Part shown: positions 46,538-55,360 of the stretch, piece by piece | How the letters are laid out: every line of letters begins with the position of its first letter | How positions within the stretch are numbered: position 1 is the first letter of the stretch | Assembly (NCBI RefSeq): GCF_022179805.1 | Contig: NZ_BPUO01000008.1 | Coordinates: 342,610 to 406,609, forward strand | From: Cupriavidus pauculus | Lineage (GTDB): Bacteria > Pseudomonadota > Gammaproteobacteria > Burkholderiales > Burkholderiaceae | Length of the DNA stretch: 64,000 nucleotides | Reading direction: 5' to 3' | The notes under the pieces: model-generated | The model's input: the letters and a program-made list of their open reading frames with translations, nothing else | The model's database searches: none | What the model was told of the DNA's origin: nothing | Position numbers and translations under genes: made by a program

Positions 46538-47067
46538 ATGGCCTGTGCATCCTCCTCGCCGCACTGTGGCATGGCGCTGACCGAGCTGCTGGTGTCGCTT
46601 GCGATTGCGGCCCTACTCGCGGTGGTTGCATGGCCCGCCATTGGCACGCTGATCGCCGAGCACCATGCGGGCCACACGGCGGACCGGCTGGCGGCGTCGC
46701 TGGCGCTGGCACGCACGACGGCGTCCGCGCGGCGCGGCGAGGTGCGGCTGGGGCCGATCCGGGGCATGCCAGGCTGCATCGTGGCTGGCAACTGACGCTG
46801 GTGGACAACGGCAGACCCGACGCGGCGCCGTTCTCGGTGGTTGCTCTGCACGATCGCTGCCTGCAGGTCACGTTGCGCGGTGCCGCAGGCGGCGGCGCCA
46901 CGCAAAGCCTGCGCCTGACAGCTGTGGGATACTCACGGTCTGAGCGTGGCGGCTTCCTGGCCGCCACATTCGAGGTGCGTTGCCACAAGGCGCAACGCCA
47001 GGTCCGGCTTGGCGCCCAGGGGCGCATCCGGATCTGCCGGCCCGGCACCGACGCCGATTGCGACTGA
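46538..47067 (+). pseudogene. Second fimT, frameshifted
   Basis: From ATG 46538 the prepilin helix reads HCGM|ALTELLVSLAIAALLAVVAWPAIGTLIAEHHAG, then ARTTASARRGEVRLGPIRGMPGC and a stop at 46793-46795. One base back the frame continues HRGWQLTLVDNGRPDAAPFSVV...LGAQGRIRICRPGTDADCD to 47067. The join is near 46778 and needs one base restored. The overall plan is GspH/FimT. Confidence 0.74.
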
Positions 47068-47145
47068 GCGTCCACGGGCACCGGATCGCCGCCAACGCAC
47101 TCACGACTCACCGGACGTACCCTTTCAGGCCCGACTCGCCACACC

Positions 47146-48267
47146 ATGTTCTCCGATTCCGACCACACCGCCATGGAACAGGCACTCGCGCTTGCCGCGC
47201 GGGGCATGTTCACCACCACGCCAAACCCGCGCGTGGGTTGTGTCCTGATGAAGGACGGACGGGTCATCGGCCAGGGCTACACCCAACCCGCCGGGCAGGA
47301 CCACGCGGAAATCCAGGCGATGAAGGACGCCGTGGCGCATGGCCACGATCCGGCCGGCGCCACGGCCTACGTCACGCTGGAGCCATGCAGCCACTTCGGG
47401 CGCACGCCCCCGTGCGCCGATGCGCTGGTGCGTGCCGGCATTGCACGGGTGGTGGCCGCCATGGAAGATCCCAATCCCAGCGTGTCGGGCCGTGGCCTGC
47501 AGCGGCTGCGCGACGCCGGCATCGACGTGCGCTGCGGGCTGCTGGAGAAAGAGGCGCGCGATCTCAATATCGGCTTTGTCTCGCGCATGACGCGCGGGTT
47601 GCCGTGGGTGCGCGTCAAGGTAGCCGCGTCGCTCGATGGCGGCACGGCACTGCACGACGGCACCAGCCAGTGGATCACGAGCCAGGCCGCGCGCGACGAC
47701 GGCCACGCCTGGCGGGCCCGCGCATGCGCGATCCTGACCGGCATCGGCACGGTACGCGACGACAATCCGGCGCTGACCGTGCGCGCCATCTCCACGCCGC
47801 GCCAGCCGCAGCGGGTGCTGGTCGATTCGCGGCTCGAAGTCTCGCTGGACGCCCAGATCCTGCATCGCGACACGGGCGACTTCGCCAAACCCGTACTGGT
47901 GTTCTGCGCCGTCGAGGACCGCGCCCGCCAGCGCGCGCTGGAAGACCGCGGCGCCGAAGTCGTGGTGCTGCCCAACCGGCACGGCAAGGTGGAACTGCGC
48001 CGCATGCTCGAGGCGCTGGGCCAGCGCGGCATCAATGAACTTCACGTGGAAGCCGGTTTCAAGCTCAATGGATCGCTGATCCGCGAGCATTGCGCCGACG
48101 AACTGCTGGTCTACATGGCACCGAGGCTGCTCGGCGACGCGCAGGGCATGTTCAACCTGCCGCCGCTGGCCAGGCTGGAAGATGCCACGCAGTTCCGCTG
48201 GCACGAGGTGCGGCAGATTGGCGACGACCTGCGCCTGATCGCGCGCCGGGCCGACGGCAAGGACTGA
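47146..48267 (+). CDS. ribD: Bifunctional riboflavin deaminase/reductase RibD
   Basis: 373 residues. The N-terminal deaminase has the zinc motifs HAEIQAM and EPCSHFGRTPPC; the C-terminal reductase has VRVKVAASLDGGTAL, SQWITSQAARDDGHAWRA and NELHVEAGFKLNGSL. Performs the second and third steps of riboflavin synthesis from GTP. 65 bp ahead of ribE. No FMN riboswitch is visible in its leader. Confidence 0.96.
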   Translation: MFSDSDHTAMEQALALAARGMFTTTPNPRVGCVLMKDGRVIGQGYTQPAGQDHAEIQAMKDAVAHGHDPAGATAYVTLEPCSHFGRTPPCADALVRAGIARVVAAMEDPNPSVSGRGLQRLRDAGIDVRCGLLEKEARDLNIGFVSRMTRGLPWVRVKVAASLDGGTALHDGTSQWITSQAARDDGHAWRARACAILTGIGTVRDDNPALTVRAISTPRQPQRVLVDSRLEVSLDAQILHRDTGDFAKPVLVFCAVEDRARQRALEDRGAEVVVLPNRHGKVELRRMLEALGQRGINELHVEAGFKLNGSLIREHCADELLVYMAPRLLGDAQGMFNLPPLARLEDATQFRWHEVRQIGDDLRLIARRADGKD

Positions 48268-48332
48268 GTCCGCATCCGAACGCTACTCCCATCGACATCG
48301 ACATCATTCGAAGCATTCAGACAGAGGCAAGC

Positions 48333-48959
48333 ATGTTTACAGGCATTGTGGCGGCAGTGGGCCGCATCGAATCCGTTTCCCCGCTGGGCGACGCCCAGTC
48401 CGGCGTGCGCCTGCGCGTGGCGGCCGGCGACCTGGATTTGTCCGACGTGGGCATTGGCGACAGCATCGCCATCCAGGGCGCCTGCATGACCGTGGTCACG
48501 CTGGAAGCCGGCCACTTCGACGTGGACGTGTCGCGCGAATCGCTCGACAAGACCGTCGGCCTGGACCAGCCCGGCCGCGTCAACCTGGAAAAGGCGCTGC
48601 GCCTGGCGGATCGGCTTGGTGGTCACCTGGTGTCGGGCCACGTCGATGGCCTGGGCGAAGTGGTCCGGTTTGCCCCCGTGGGCGAATCGCACGAACTGCG
48701 CATCCGCGCGCCGCGCGAGCTGGGCCGCTATCTGTCGTACAAGGGGTCGGTGGTGGTCAATGGCGTCTCGCTGACCGTCAACAGTGTCAGCGACGAGGCC
48801 GACGGCTGCGTGTTCTCGATCAACCTGATCCCGCACACCGTGGAAGTCACCACGCTCAACGAACTGGCCGCGGGCAAACCCGTGAACCTGGAAATCGACC
48901 TGATCGCACGCTATGTGGAGCGGATGCTGTCGGCGTCGGGCGAGGCCACGGGCAAGTAA
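48333..48959 (+). CDS. ribE: Riboflavin synthase (alpha subunit)
   Basis: A 208-residue enzyme with two homologous lumazine-binding barrels: MFTGIVAAVGRIESV at the start of the first and GGHLVSGHVDGLGEVV at the start of the second. It dismutates two 6,7-dimethyl-8-ribityllumazine molecules to riboflavin. ATG 48333 starts the invariant MFTGIV. Confidence 0.96.
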   Translation: MFTGIVAAVGRIESVSPLGDAQSGVRLRVAAGDLDLSDVGIGDSIAIQGACMTVVTLEAGHFDVDVSRESLDKTVGLDQPGRVNLEKALRLADRLGGHLVSGHVDGLGEVVRFAPVGESHELRIRAPRELGRYLSYKGSVVVNGVSLTVNSVSDEADGCVFSINLIPHTVEVTTLNELAAGKPVNLEIDLIARYVERMLSASGEATGK

Positions 48960-48976
48960 TCCGGCCGTCGCCGATG

Positions 48977-49011
48977 AAAAAGCGGCCCCCGCAAAACCTG
49001 CAGGGGGCCGC
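48977..49011 (-). terminator. Intrinsic terminator of the YjfB-like gene
   Basis: GCGGCCCCC (48982-48990) and GGGGGCCGC (49003-49011) form a 9-bp stem. On the minus strand it is followed by TTTTT (complement of 48977-48981). It also ends close to ribE on the plus strand, where it may add some termination. Confidence 0.7.
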
Positions 49012-49019
49012 CAGCCGGC

Positions 49020-49208
49020 TTACACCTTGATATCGATGTTGTTGCCGAGGTGCGGCGGATTGCTGCCGCCCGAGACGACCGGAGTCGCCTGGAGCAACTG
49101 GGCCATGCTCTGTGCCTGCAGGTCCAGCGTCTTGCGCAGCATCAGCAGCGCCACCGGATCGGCGCCAGCATCGGACGCGCCCAGCGAACTGACGAGGGAA
49201 GTCACCAT
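49020..49208 (-). CDS. YjfB-like putative motility protein
   Basis: A 62-residue protein matching the small YjfB/putative motility family: a central VALLMLRKTLDLQAQSMAQLLQA helix and the conserved end SNPPHLGNNIDIKV. The family is often found near flagellar genes; here it lies among rib genes. Start ATG 49208, own terminator just downstream. Confidence 0.75.
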   Translation of the reverse strand: MVTSLVSSLGASDAGADPVALLMLRKTLDLQAQSMAQLLQATPVVSGGSNPPHLGNNIDIKV

Positions 49209-49341
49209 AAGAGTTGCCTGAAAAGTGGATCGGAATCGCGGCGCCTTGGCGCTTGCTCATGCCATGACGCCGCATCCGTGTTGTCGGCAATGATTTCAAG
49301 AGCTTTAGGAATCACTCTTCGTCACCCCGCATCAACCTGCA

Positions 49342-50373
49342 TCAATCACCCAGTTCCGTGAATCTTGGCGCGCCGGCTACGTCGAGCGTGCCGCCCTCTG
49401 CCGCCACGAACAGTCCGCGCGCCACGTTGTGCGGATGCGCGGCCGCCTCGGCGACGCTGAGCACCGGTGCATAGCAGACGTCAGTACCCACTAGCAACGC
49501 ATCCCAATGCGCACGCGGCTTGCTCAGGAACAGGGCTGTGAGCCGCGCTTTCAGGGCAGGCCAGGCGGCATGGTCGTATTGGCTGGCCGGATCGACATCG
49601 GCGAGGCCCAGCTTGTCCAGCAGCAACGTGTAGAACTGCGGCTCCAGCGCGCCGATCGTGATGAAGCCGCCGTCGGCGCACGCATAGACGTCGTAGAACG
49701 GCGACTGATGAAACGGGCTGGGGGCCGGGCCATCGAGCTGGCCGTTGTTGCGCACCCATAGCGCGATGCTGCCCAGCATGGTCACCATGTCGACAATGGC
49801 GCCGTCGACCACGCGGCCGCGTCCGGAGGCGCGCGCGTCGAGCATGGCGCAGACCATGCCGAACGCCAGGCCCAGGGCGCCGCCTGCGTCGCCCAGAACC
49901 GTCGGCGGGGTGATCGGCGCCTGCCCGGGCCGCGCCGACAGCGACAACATGCCGGTCAGCGCCACGTAGTTCAGGTCGTGGCCGGCCGTCTGCGCCAGCG
50001 GCCCGGTCTGGCCCCAGCCGGTCATGCGGCCGTAGACCAGCCGCGGATTGCGGGCGGCGCATTCGGCCGGGCCCAGTCCGAGCCGCTCCATGACGCCGGG
50101 CCGGTTGCCTTCGATCAGGCCCTCTGCCGCGCCGACCAGGCGCAGCGCCTCGGCCAAGCCGTCAGGCTGCTTCAGGTCCAGCGGCACGATGGTCTTGCCG
50201 CGCCGCAGTGGGCTGGGCGTGCTGCCGCCAAGCTGTTCGGCCACGGCCCCAAGTTTCGGGCGGGTGATGACGGTCACCTCGGCGCCCATGTCGGCCAGCA
50301 TCCGGCCGGCCAGCGGCCCCGGCCCGAGGCCCTCGAATTCGACGATGCGGATGCCCTGCAATGGCGGCTTCAT
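49342..50373 (-). CDS. CaiB/BaiF-family CoA transferase (alpha-methylacyl-CoA racemase-like)
   Basis: A 343-residue family III CoA-transferase fold protein: IRIVEFEGLGPGPLAGRMLADMGAEV at the N-terminus, then LDLKQPDG and LVYGRMTGWGQTGPLAQTAGHDLNYVALTG, with the catalytic-type Asp. The GPGPLAGRMLAD start and the short length favour alpha-methylacyl-CoA racemase over carnitine CoA-transferase. Substrate unknown. ATG 50373 fits the conserved start. It is divergent from the ribB gene, whose likely -10 TACAAT is at 50508-50513. Confidence 0.85.
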   Translation of the reverse strand: MKPPLQGIRIVEFEGLGPGPLAGRMLADMGAEVTVITRPKLGAVAEQLGGSTPSPLRRGKTIVPLDLKQPDGLAEALRLVGAAEGLIEGNRPGVMERLGLGPAECAARNPRLVYGRMTGWGQTGPLAQTAGHDLNYVALTGMLSLSARPGQAPITPPTVLGDAGGALGLAFGMVCAMLDARASGRGRVVDGAIVDMVTMLGSIALWVRNNGQLDGPAPSPFHQSPFYDVYACADGGFITIGALEPQFYTLLLDKLGLADVDPASQYDHAAWPALKARLTALFLSKPRAHWDALLVGTDVCYAPVLSVAEAAAHPHNVARGLFVAAEGGTLDVAGAPRFTELGD

Positions 50374-50598
50374 GCGGTGTCTCCCGGGTTCTGGTGGCGT
50401 ATGGCGACGCAATCTGTCAGATATGCCGCCATCAACACTTTAATGGCACCCGGAAAAACCCGCTGTCGGCCTGGGGGCGGCCCGGGCCGTCCGCGAGCGG
50501 CATGGCGTACAATAGCGGCCTTGATTTCGCCGGTATCGCGCGCGTGCGCGCCGGCCCTGCCCGCCTGATTGCTCGCATCCGCATCCCGCCCCAAAGCC

Positions 50599-51714
50599 AT
50601 GACTATCGCCCGTACTGAAGACATCATTGCCGACATCCGCGCCGGCCGCATGGTCATCCTCGTCGACGAGGAAGACCGTGAAAACGAGGGCGACCTGGTC
50701 CTGGCTGCCGACTTCGTGACGCCCGAGGCCATCAACTTCATGGCCAAGTACGGCCGTGGCCTGATCTGCCTGACGCTGACGGCCGAGCGTTGCCGCCAGC
50801 TTGAGCTGTACCCGATGGTGTCGCGCAACGGCACCGTGCATGGCACCAATTTCACGGTGTCGATCGAGGCCGCCGAAGGCGTGACCACCGGCATCTCGGC
50901 CGCCGACCGCTCGCGCACCGTGCAGGCCGCCGTGGCCCGCGACGCGCGCGCCAGCGACCTGGTGCAGCCGGGCCATATCTTTCCGCTGACGGCCCAGCCC
51001 GGCGGCGTGCTGATCCGTGCCGGCCACACCGAAGCCGGCTGCGACCTGGGCACGATGGCCGGCCTGACCCCGGCGGCGGTGATCTGCGAAATCATGAAGG
51101 ACGACGGCACGATGGCGCGCCTGCCGGACCTGATCGAATTCGCGCGCGAGCACGATCTCAAGATCGGCACCATCGCCGACATGATCCACTACCGCAGCCG
51201 CACCGAGAGCATCATCGAACGGGTGGGCGAGCGCGACATGCAGACGCCGTGGGGCAAGTTCCGCAGCGTGATGTACCGCGACAAGCCGTCGGGCCGCGCC
51301 CACCTGGCGCTGGTCAAGGGGCAGCCGCATCCGGACCGCGATACGCTGGTGCGCGTGCACGAACCGCTGTCGGTGCTGGACGTGCTGGAAGCCGGCCGCA
51401 CCACCCATTCGTGGAGCCTGTCGGCCGCGCTGGAGGTGCTGCAAGGCGCCGATCAGGGCGTGATGGTGCTGCTGAACTGCGGCGACGCTCCCGACCAACT
51501 GTTCGAACAGTTCGCCGCGCTGGACGCTCCGCAGGACCGTCCGCGCCGCAAGCCCGACCTGCGTACCTATGGCGTGGGTGCGCAGATCCTGCGCGATATC
51601 GGCGTGGGCAAGATGCGCGTGCTGGGTTCGCCGCGCAAGATGCCGAGCATGACCGGCTACGATCTGGAAATCGTCGGCTGCCAGCCCATGGACGGCGAGC
51701 CGAGCTGCGACTGA
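50599..51714 (+). CDS. ribB: 3,4-dihydroxy-2-butanone-4-phosphate synthase with degenerate GTP cyclohydrolase II domain
   Basis: 371 residues. The N-terminal DHBP synthase domain is complete: [32 protein letters not shown] and [17 protein letters not shown]. The C-terminal region has the GTP cyclohydrolase II fold outline, but where active enzymes have ECLTGDxFxSxxCDC this protein reads [24 protein letters not shown], so the zinc cysteines are gone. It therefore should have RibB activity only; such RibB-X hybrids are known in proteobacteria. A separate ribA must exist elsewhere. ribH follows after 59 bp. Confidence 0.92.
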   Translation: MTIARTEDIIADIRAGRMVILVDEEDRENEGDLVLAADFVTPEAINFMAKYGRGLICLTLTAERCRQLELYPMVSRNGTVHGTNFTVSIEAAEGVTTGISAADRSRTVQAAVARDARASDLVQPGHIFPLTAQPGGVLIRAGHTEAGCDLGTMAGLTPAAVICEIMKDDGTMARLPDLIEFAREHDLKIGTIADMIHYRSRTESIIERVGERDMQTPWGKFRSVMYRDKPSGRAHLALVKGQPHPDRDTLVRVHEPLSVLDVLEAGRTTHSWSLSAALEVLQGADQGVMVLLNCGDAPDQLFEQFAALDAPQDRPRRKPDLRTYGVGAQILRDIGVGKMRVLGSPRKMPSMTGYDLEIVGCQPMDGEPSCD

Positions 51715-51773
51715 ACGAATCAAGCGGCATCGGTGTTTCGCCGGTGCCTGACCGAAACAATGGAGAACTGACA

Positions 51774-52283
51774 ATGGATCACGGCTTCTACGAGAGCAAC
51801 CTCGACGGTGAAGGCCTGCGCATCGGTATTGTGCAAGCCCGTTTCAACGAGCCTGTCTGCGACGAACTGCGCGAGGCTTGCCTGGCGGAACTGGAAAAGC
51901 TGGGTGTCGAAGGTGAAGACACGTTGCTGGTGACCGTGCCCGGCGCACTGGAAGTGCCGCTGGCCCTGCAGAAGATGGCCGAAAGCGGCCAGTTCGACGC
52001 CCTGGTGGCGCTGGGCGCCGTGGTGCGCGGCGAGACCTATCACTTCGAGCTGGTCTCGAACGAATCGGGCGCCGGCATCTCGCGCGTGGGCCTGGATTTC
52101 AATGTGCCGATCGCCAATGGCATCCTGACCGTCGACACCGACGCCCAGGCACATGCCCGCACCCGCGAAAAGGGCCGCGATTGCGCCCGTACCGCCGTGG
52201 AAATGGCCAACCTGGTCGTAGCGCTGGATTCGCTGCGCGAGCAGGACGGCGACGATGAAGAAGACGAGGAAGATGATGAGTAA
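51774..52283 (+). CDS. ribH: 6,7-dimethyl-8-ribityllumazine synthase
   Basis: 169 residues: [59 protein letters not shown] and [12 protein letters not shown], with the catalytic histidine in TYHFE. An acidic tail ([15 protein letters not shown]) of about 15 residues follows the usual end of the family; its coding DNA supplies the purine-rich ribosome site for nusB, whose start lies 8 bp inside ribH. Confidence 0.95.
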   Translation: MDHGFYESNLDGEGLRIGIVQARFNEPVCDELREACLAELEKLGVEGEDTLLVTVPGALEVPLALQKMAESGQFDALVALGAVVRGETYHFELVSNESGAGISRVGLDFNVPIANGILTVDTDAQAHARTREKGRDCARTAVEMANLVVALDSLREQDGDDEEDEEDDE

Positions 52284-52794
52284 TACCCCCGACAACGGCG
52301 ACGCGCGCGACGTCGGTGGCAAGCCGGCCGCTGGCGCCAAGGCTCGCACCGAACCCAAGGCACCGCCCAAGAGCGCTCGCCGCCGGTCACGGGAACTGGC
52401 CCTTCAGGGTCTGTATCAGTGGCTGCTGAATCGCAACGACATTGGTGCGATCCAGGCCCACCTGCATGATGCGCAAGGCTTCAACAAGGCCGATCGCGAG
52501 CACTTCGACGCCCTGCTGGGCGGCGCGGTGCGCGAGGAAGCGAACCTGACGGCCGCTTTCGAGCCGTACCTGGACCGTAAGGTCGACGAACTGTCGCCGG
52601 TGGAGCGCGCCGCACTGCTGGTTGGCAGCTACGAGCTGGTGCACTGCCTGGACATCCCGTACAAGGTCGTCATCAACGAAGCCGTGGAATTGACCAAGAC
52701 CTTCGGCGGCGTGGAAGGCTACAAGTACGTGAACGGCGTGCTGGACAAGCTGGCCGCCCAAGTGCGCGCACCCGAGGTGGCAGCCCGCCGCTGA
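52276..52794 (+). CDS. nusB: Transcription antitermination protein NusB
   Basis: A 172-residue all-helical RNA-binding protein: [104 protein letters not shown]. It works with NusE (S10) on boxA of rRNA operons. A lysine/alanine-rich disordered extension of about 33 residues precedes the core. ATG 52276 overlaps ribH; 52255 and 52273 are also possible. Confidence 0.95.
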   Translation: MSNTPDNGDARDVGGKPAAGAKARTEPKAPPKSARRRSRELALQGLYQWLLNRNDIGAIQAHLHDAQGFNKADREHFDALLGGAVREEANLTAAFEPYLDRKVDELSPVERAALLVGSYELVHCLDIPYKVVINEAVELTKTFGGVEGYKYVNGVLDKLAAQVRAPEVAARR

Positions 52795-52859
52795 GCCACA
52801 TCCTCGACTGGATGTTGCAATCCGCTGTCAGGCGTCCGATGATGCCTGACACCGGCATG

Positions 52860-52888
52860 ACACCCGCTCCGGCGGGTGTTCTTGTTTG
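52860..52888 (+). terminator. Intrinsic terminator of ribH-nusB
   Basis: ACACCCGC-TCCG-GCGGGTGT (52860-52879) then TCTTGTTT. A second perfect 8-bp hairpin (TGTCAGGC/GCCTGACA, 52826-52851) lies just upstream. Confidence 0.8.
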
Positions 52889-52950
52889 AGCCGCCCGGCA
52901 GTCGCCCCCGTTCTTTTCTTCCTGTTCTTTGATTCTTTCGCCATTCCGCC

Positions 52951-54132
52951 ATGGACCACCAGCGCATCGCCACCGCCTCCCGCCTCGCCAATATCGAGGC
53001 CTTCCACGTGATGGAACTGGCCAAGCAGGCCGCCGAACTTGAACGGGCCGGCCGGCACATCATCCACATGGGTATCGGGGAGCCCGATTTCACCGCCGCG
53101 GCGCCGGTCATCCACGCGGCCGAAGCCGCCATGCGGCGCGGCATGACCCAGTACACGGGCGCGCTGGGCATCCACGCGTTGCGCGAGGCCATTGCCGGCT
53201 ACTACAAGACTGCCTACGGGCTCGATATCCCCGAGCGCCGCGTGATCGTCACGGCCGGCGCCTCGGGGGCACTGCTGCTGGCCTGCGCGGTGCTGGTGGA
53301 AATCGGCGCCGAGGTGCTGATGCCCGATCCGAGCTATCCGTGCAATCGCCATTTCGTCGCGGCGTTCGACGGCAGCGCCAAGATGATTCCGAGCGGCCCG
53401 GCCGAGCGCTTCCAGCTCACAGCAGCCCAGGTGGCGGCAAATTGGGGCGAGAAGACGCGCGGCGTGCTGCTGGCATCGCCGTCGAACCCCACCGGCACGT
53501 CGATCCTGCCCGACGAGCTGAAGGCCATCCTGGCCGAGGTGCGCGAGCGGCGCGGCTTTGCCATCCTGGACGAGATCTACCAGGGCCTGTCCTACGACGC
53601 CCCGCCCGTGTCGGCCCTGGCGCTCGACGACAACGTGGTAACCGTCAACAGTTTCTCGAAGTACTTCAACATGACGGGCTGGCGGCTGGGCTGGCTGGTC
53701 GTGCCGGACGCGCTGGTGCCGGCGTTCGAGAAAGTCGCGCAGAACCTGTTTATCTGCGCGTCCGCCGTGGCGCAGCATGCCGCCGTGGCCTGTTTCTCGC
53801 CCGAGGCGCTGGCCATCTATGACGAACGCAAGGCTGAATTCCACCGCCGCCGCGACGCGATCCTGCCGGCGCTGGAAGCCCTGGGGCTGCGCGTGCCCGT
53901 GAAGCCCGACGGCGCGTTCTACGTCTACGCCGACTGCCGGCACGTGAACCATCCCGCCGCGGGCGATGCCGACAAGCTGACGCAGGCCATCCTGCACGAT
54001 GCCGGCGTGGTGATGGTGCCGGGCACCGACTTCGGCCCGCATACGGCGCGCGACTACATTCGCATCTCCTATGCGACGTCGATGGCCAATATCGAGGAAG
54101 CGATGGACCGCATGCATCATTTCCTGCGCTGA
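52951..54132 (+). CDS. PLP-dependent aminotransferase, class I/II
   Basis: A 393-residue fold type I aminotransferase: GIGEPDFTAAAPVIHAAE, TAGASGALLLACAVL, LASPSNPTGTSI, FAILDEIYQGLSYD and the PLP lysine in NSFSKYFNMTGWRLGW. Closest in style to the aspartate/alanine aminotransferase group of beta-proteobacteria; amino-acid specificity is not readable. It has its own terminator shared with the converging transglycosylase gene. Confidence 0.92.
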   Translation: MDHQRIATASRLANIEAFHVMELAKQAAELERAGRHIIHMGIGEPDFTAAAPVIHAAEAAMRRGMTQYTGALGIHALREAIAGYYKTAYGLDIPERRVIVTAGASGALLLACAVLVEIGAEVLMPDPSYPCNRHFVAAFDGSAKMIPSGPAERFQLTAAQVAANWGEKTRGVLLASPSNPTGTSILPDELKAILAEVRERRGFAILDEIYQGLSYDAPPVSALALDDNVVTVNSFSKYFNMTGWRLGWLVVPDALVPAFEKVAQNLFICASAVAQHAAVACFSPEALAIYDERKAEFHRRRDAILPALEALGLRVPVKPDGAFYVYADCRHVNHPAAGDADKLTQAILHDAGVVMVPGTDFGPHTARDYIRISYATSMANIEEAMDRMHHFLR

Positions 54133-54150
54133 ACCCGCCAGGCTTCGACG

Positions 54151-54186
54151 CAAAAAAAGAAAGGCACCCCGAGGGGTGCCTTTCTC
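54151..54186. terminator. Bidirectional intrinsic terminator
   Basis: AAAGGCACCCC (54160-54170) and GGGGTGCCTTT (54173-54183) form a near-perfect stem with an effective CGAG loop, flanked by an A7 run on the left and TTTCTC on the right. It serves both the aminotransferase gene (+) and the lytic transglycosylase gene (-). Confidence 0.85.
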
Positions 54187-54206
54187 ATTGCAGCATGACC
54201 AGGAGG

Positions 54207-55295
54207 TCAGGCCGCCTGTGCGGTATTGCCCGAAGCTTCAAGCTTCTCGACGTTCTGGTGGTGCTCGGCCTGCGTCTTGGCATCGCCGGCTGCCTTGGCG
54301 GTCGCGGTATCCGCGGCCTGCAGGCCCAGCAGGGCACGCAGGCGTGCACGTTCGGCCAGGACCTTGGCGCCGTAGCCACCGTCGGTATTGGTCGTGGCGC
54401 CCACGTAGTACTTGAGCCCGCCTTCGATCGAACCGGCGCGGGCGATGCAGTCCTTCAGCACCAGCGCACCGATCTTGATGTTCGCGTACGGATTCAGCGC
54501 GGCAGTCACGCCGCCCACGGCTTCGTACTTGTCCTGGTGGACCTTGGTCATCACCTGCATCAGGCCCTGCGCCCCGACGCCGCTTTCGGCGTACGGATTG
54601 AAGCTGGACTCGATGGCGATCACGCCCAGGATCAGCAGCGGATCGATACCGACCTCGCGGCCCGTCATGTAGGCGGCCTTCACCAGTTGCGCGGTAGCCT
54701 GCGTGGCCACGCGGTACTTGCGTGCGATGTAGTCCGCCACGGCGGCCTGCTCGCGTGCCGAACCCAGCGCGCTCGTGTTGCGGGCGTCCACCGCCACGCG
54801 TTGCACGGGAATCTGTGCCGCCAGATGTGCCACCGACGGAATCTTGCCGGCAGGCGTCTGGCTCCACTCATCCACGCCCGACACGGTCGGCAGGCCCTTG
54901 CCCTTTACGGACGCGGTAGCCAGCAGGCGTGCAGCCGCTGCGTCGGCCGACATCGCCGGCACTGATACGCTGGCCACGGTATCTGCCGCCTCGGCATTGG
55001 CCACGGCAGCTTCCACCAGCAGGGCCGGCGCTTCCTTGCCCGCGAGGGCACCGGCGAGCGACGTACGCCACTGTTGGCTGACGGTCAGGGTGACCGCTGC
55101 GGCCACCGACAACACCCCGAGACTGTTCAGGGTGTACTTCAAGGTTGTGCGGCCGCCGCGCAGCAACGCGCGACCTGCCACCGGATGGGCCAGTCGCACT
55201 TGCAGTGCGCGGCTCACACCGGGAACCGGCTGTCTGAAGCGGACCTGCAATGCCCGCCCGATGCCGGGAAGATGAAGGGTTTTCCAACCGCTCAT
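54207..55295 (-). CDS. Lytic murein transglycosylase (SLT domain)
   Basis: A 362-residue protein with an N-terminal membrane segment (TLNSLGVLSVAAAVTLTVS) after a basic region of about 70 residues. The C-terminal goose-lysozyme-like SLT domain has PLLILGVIAIESSFNPYAESGVGAQGLMQVM, where the glutamate of IESSF is the catalytic acid, then ALNPYANIKIGALVLKDCI and GGYGAKVLAERARL. It cleaves peptidoglycan to 1,6-anhydro ends. GGAGG 5 bp ahead of ATG 55295 fixes the start; the long basic cytoplasmic N-terminus (RALQVRFRQPVPGVSRALQV repeat-like) is unusual. Confidence 0.88.
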   Translation of the reverse strand: MSGWKTLHLPGIGRALQVRFRQPVPGVSRALQVRLAHPVAGRALLRGGRTTLKYTLNSLGVLSVAAAVTLTVSQQWRTSLAGALAGKEAPALLVEAAVANAEAADTVASVSVPAMSADAAAARLLATASVKGKGLPTVSGVDEWSQTPAGKIPSVAHLAAQIPVQRVAVDARNTSALGSAREQAAVADYIARKYRVATQATAQLVKAAYMTGREVGIDPLLILGVIAIESSFNPYAESGVGAQGLMQVMTKVHQDKYEAVGGVTAALNPYANIKIGALVLKDCIARAGSIEGGLKYYVGATTNTDGGYGAKVLAERARLRALLGLQAADTATAKAAGDAKTQAEHHQNVEKLEASGNTAQAA

Positions 55296-55360
55296 ACTTA
55301 CCTCCATCCGTCGCCCGCTGCGCGCGCTCAACATCACGCGTGCCCGATCTCAACGTATTC

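Noticed and set aside
42574..47067. Programmed -1 ribosomal frameshifting as the reason for the same-phase breaks in the second pilin operon
   Set aside because: None of the break points has a slippery heptamer of the X-XXY-YYZ type, and such frameshifting in four adjacent genes is not known in pilin operons.
47068..50598. FMN riboswitch ahead of ribD, ribE or ribB
   Set aside because: No RFN-type conserved segments (AGGGCRGGG..., CCGACxGT) are present in any of the leaders.
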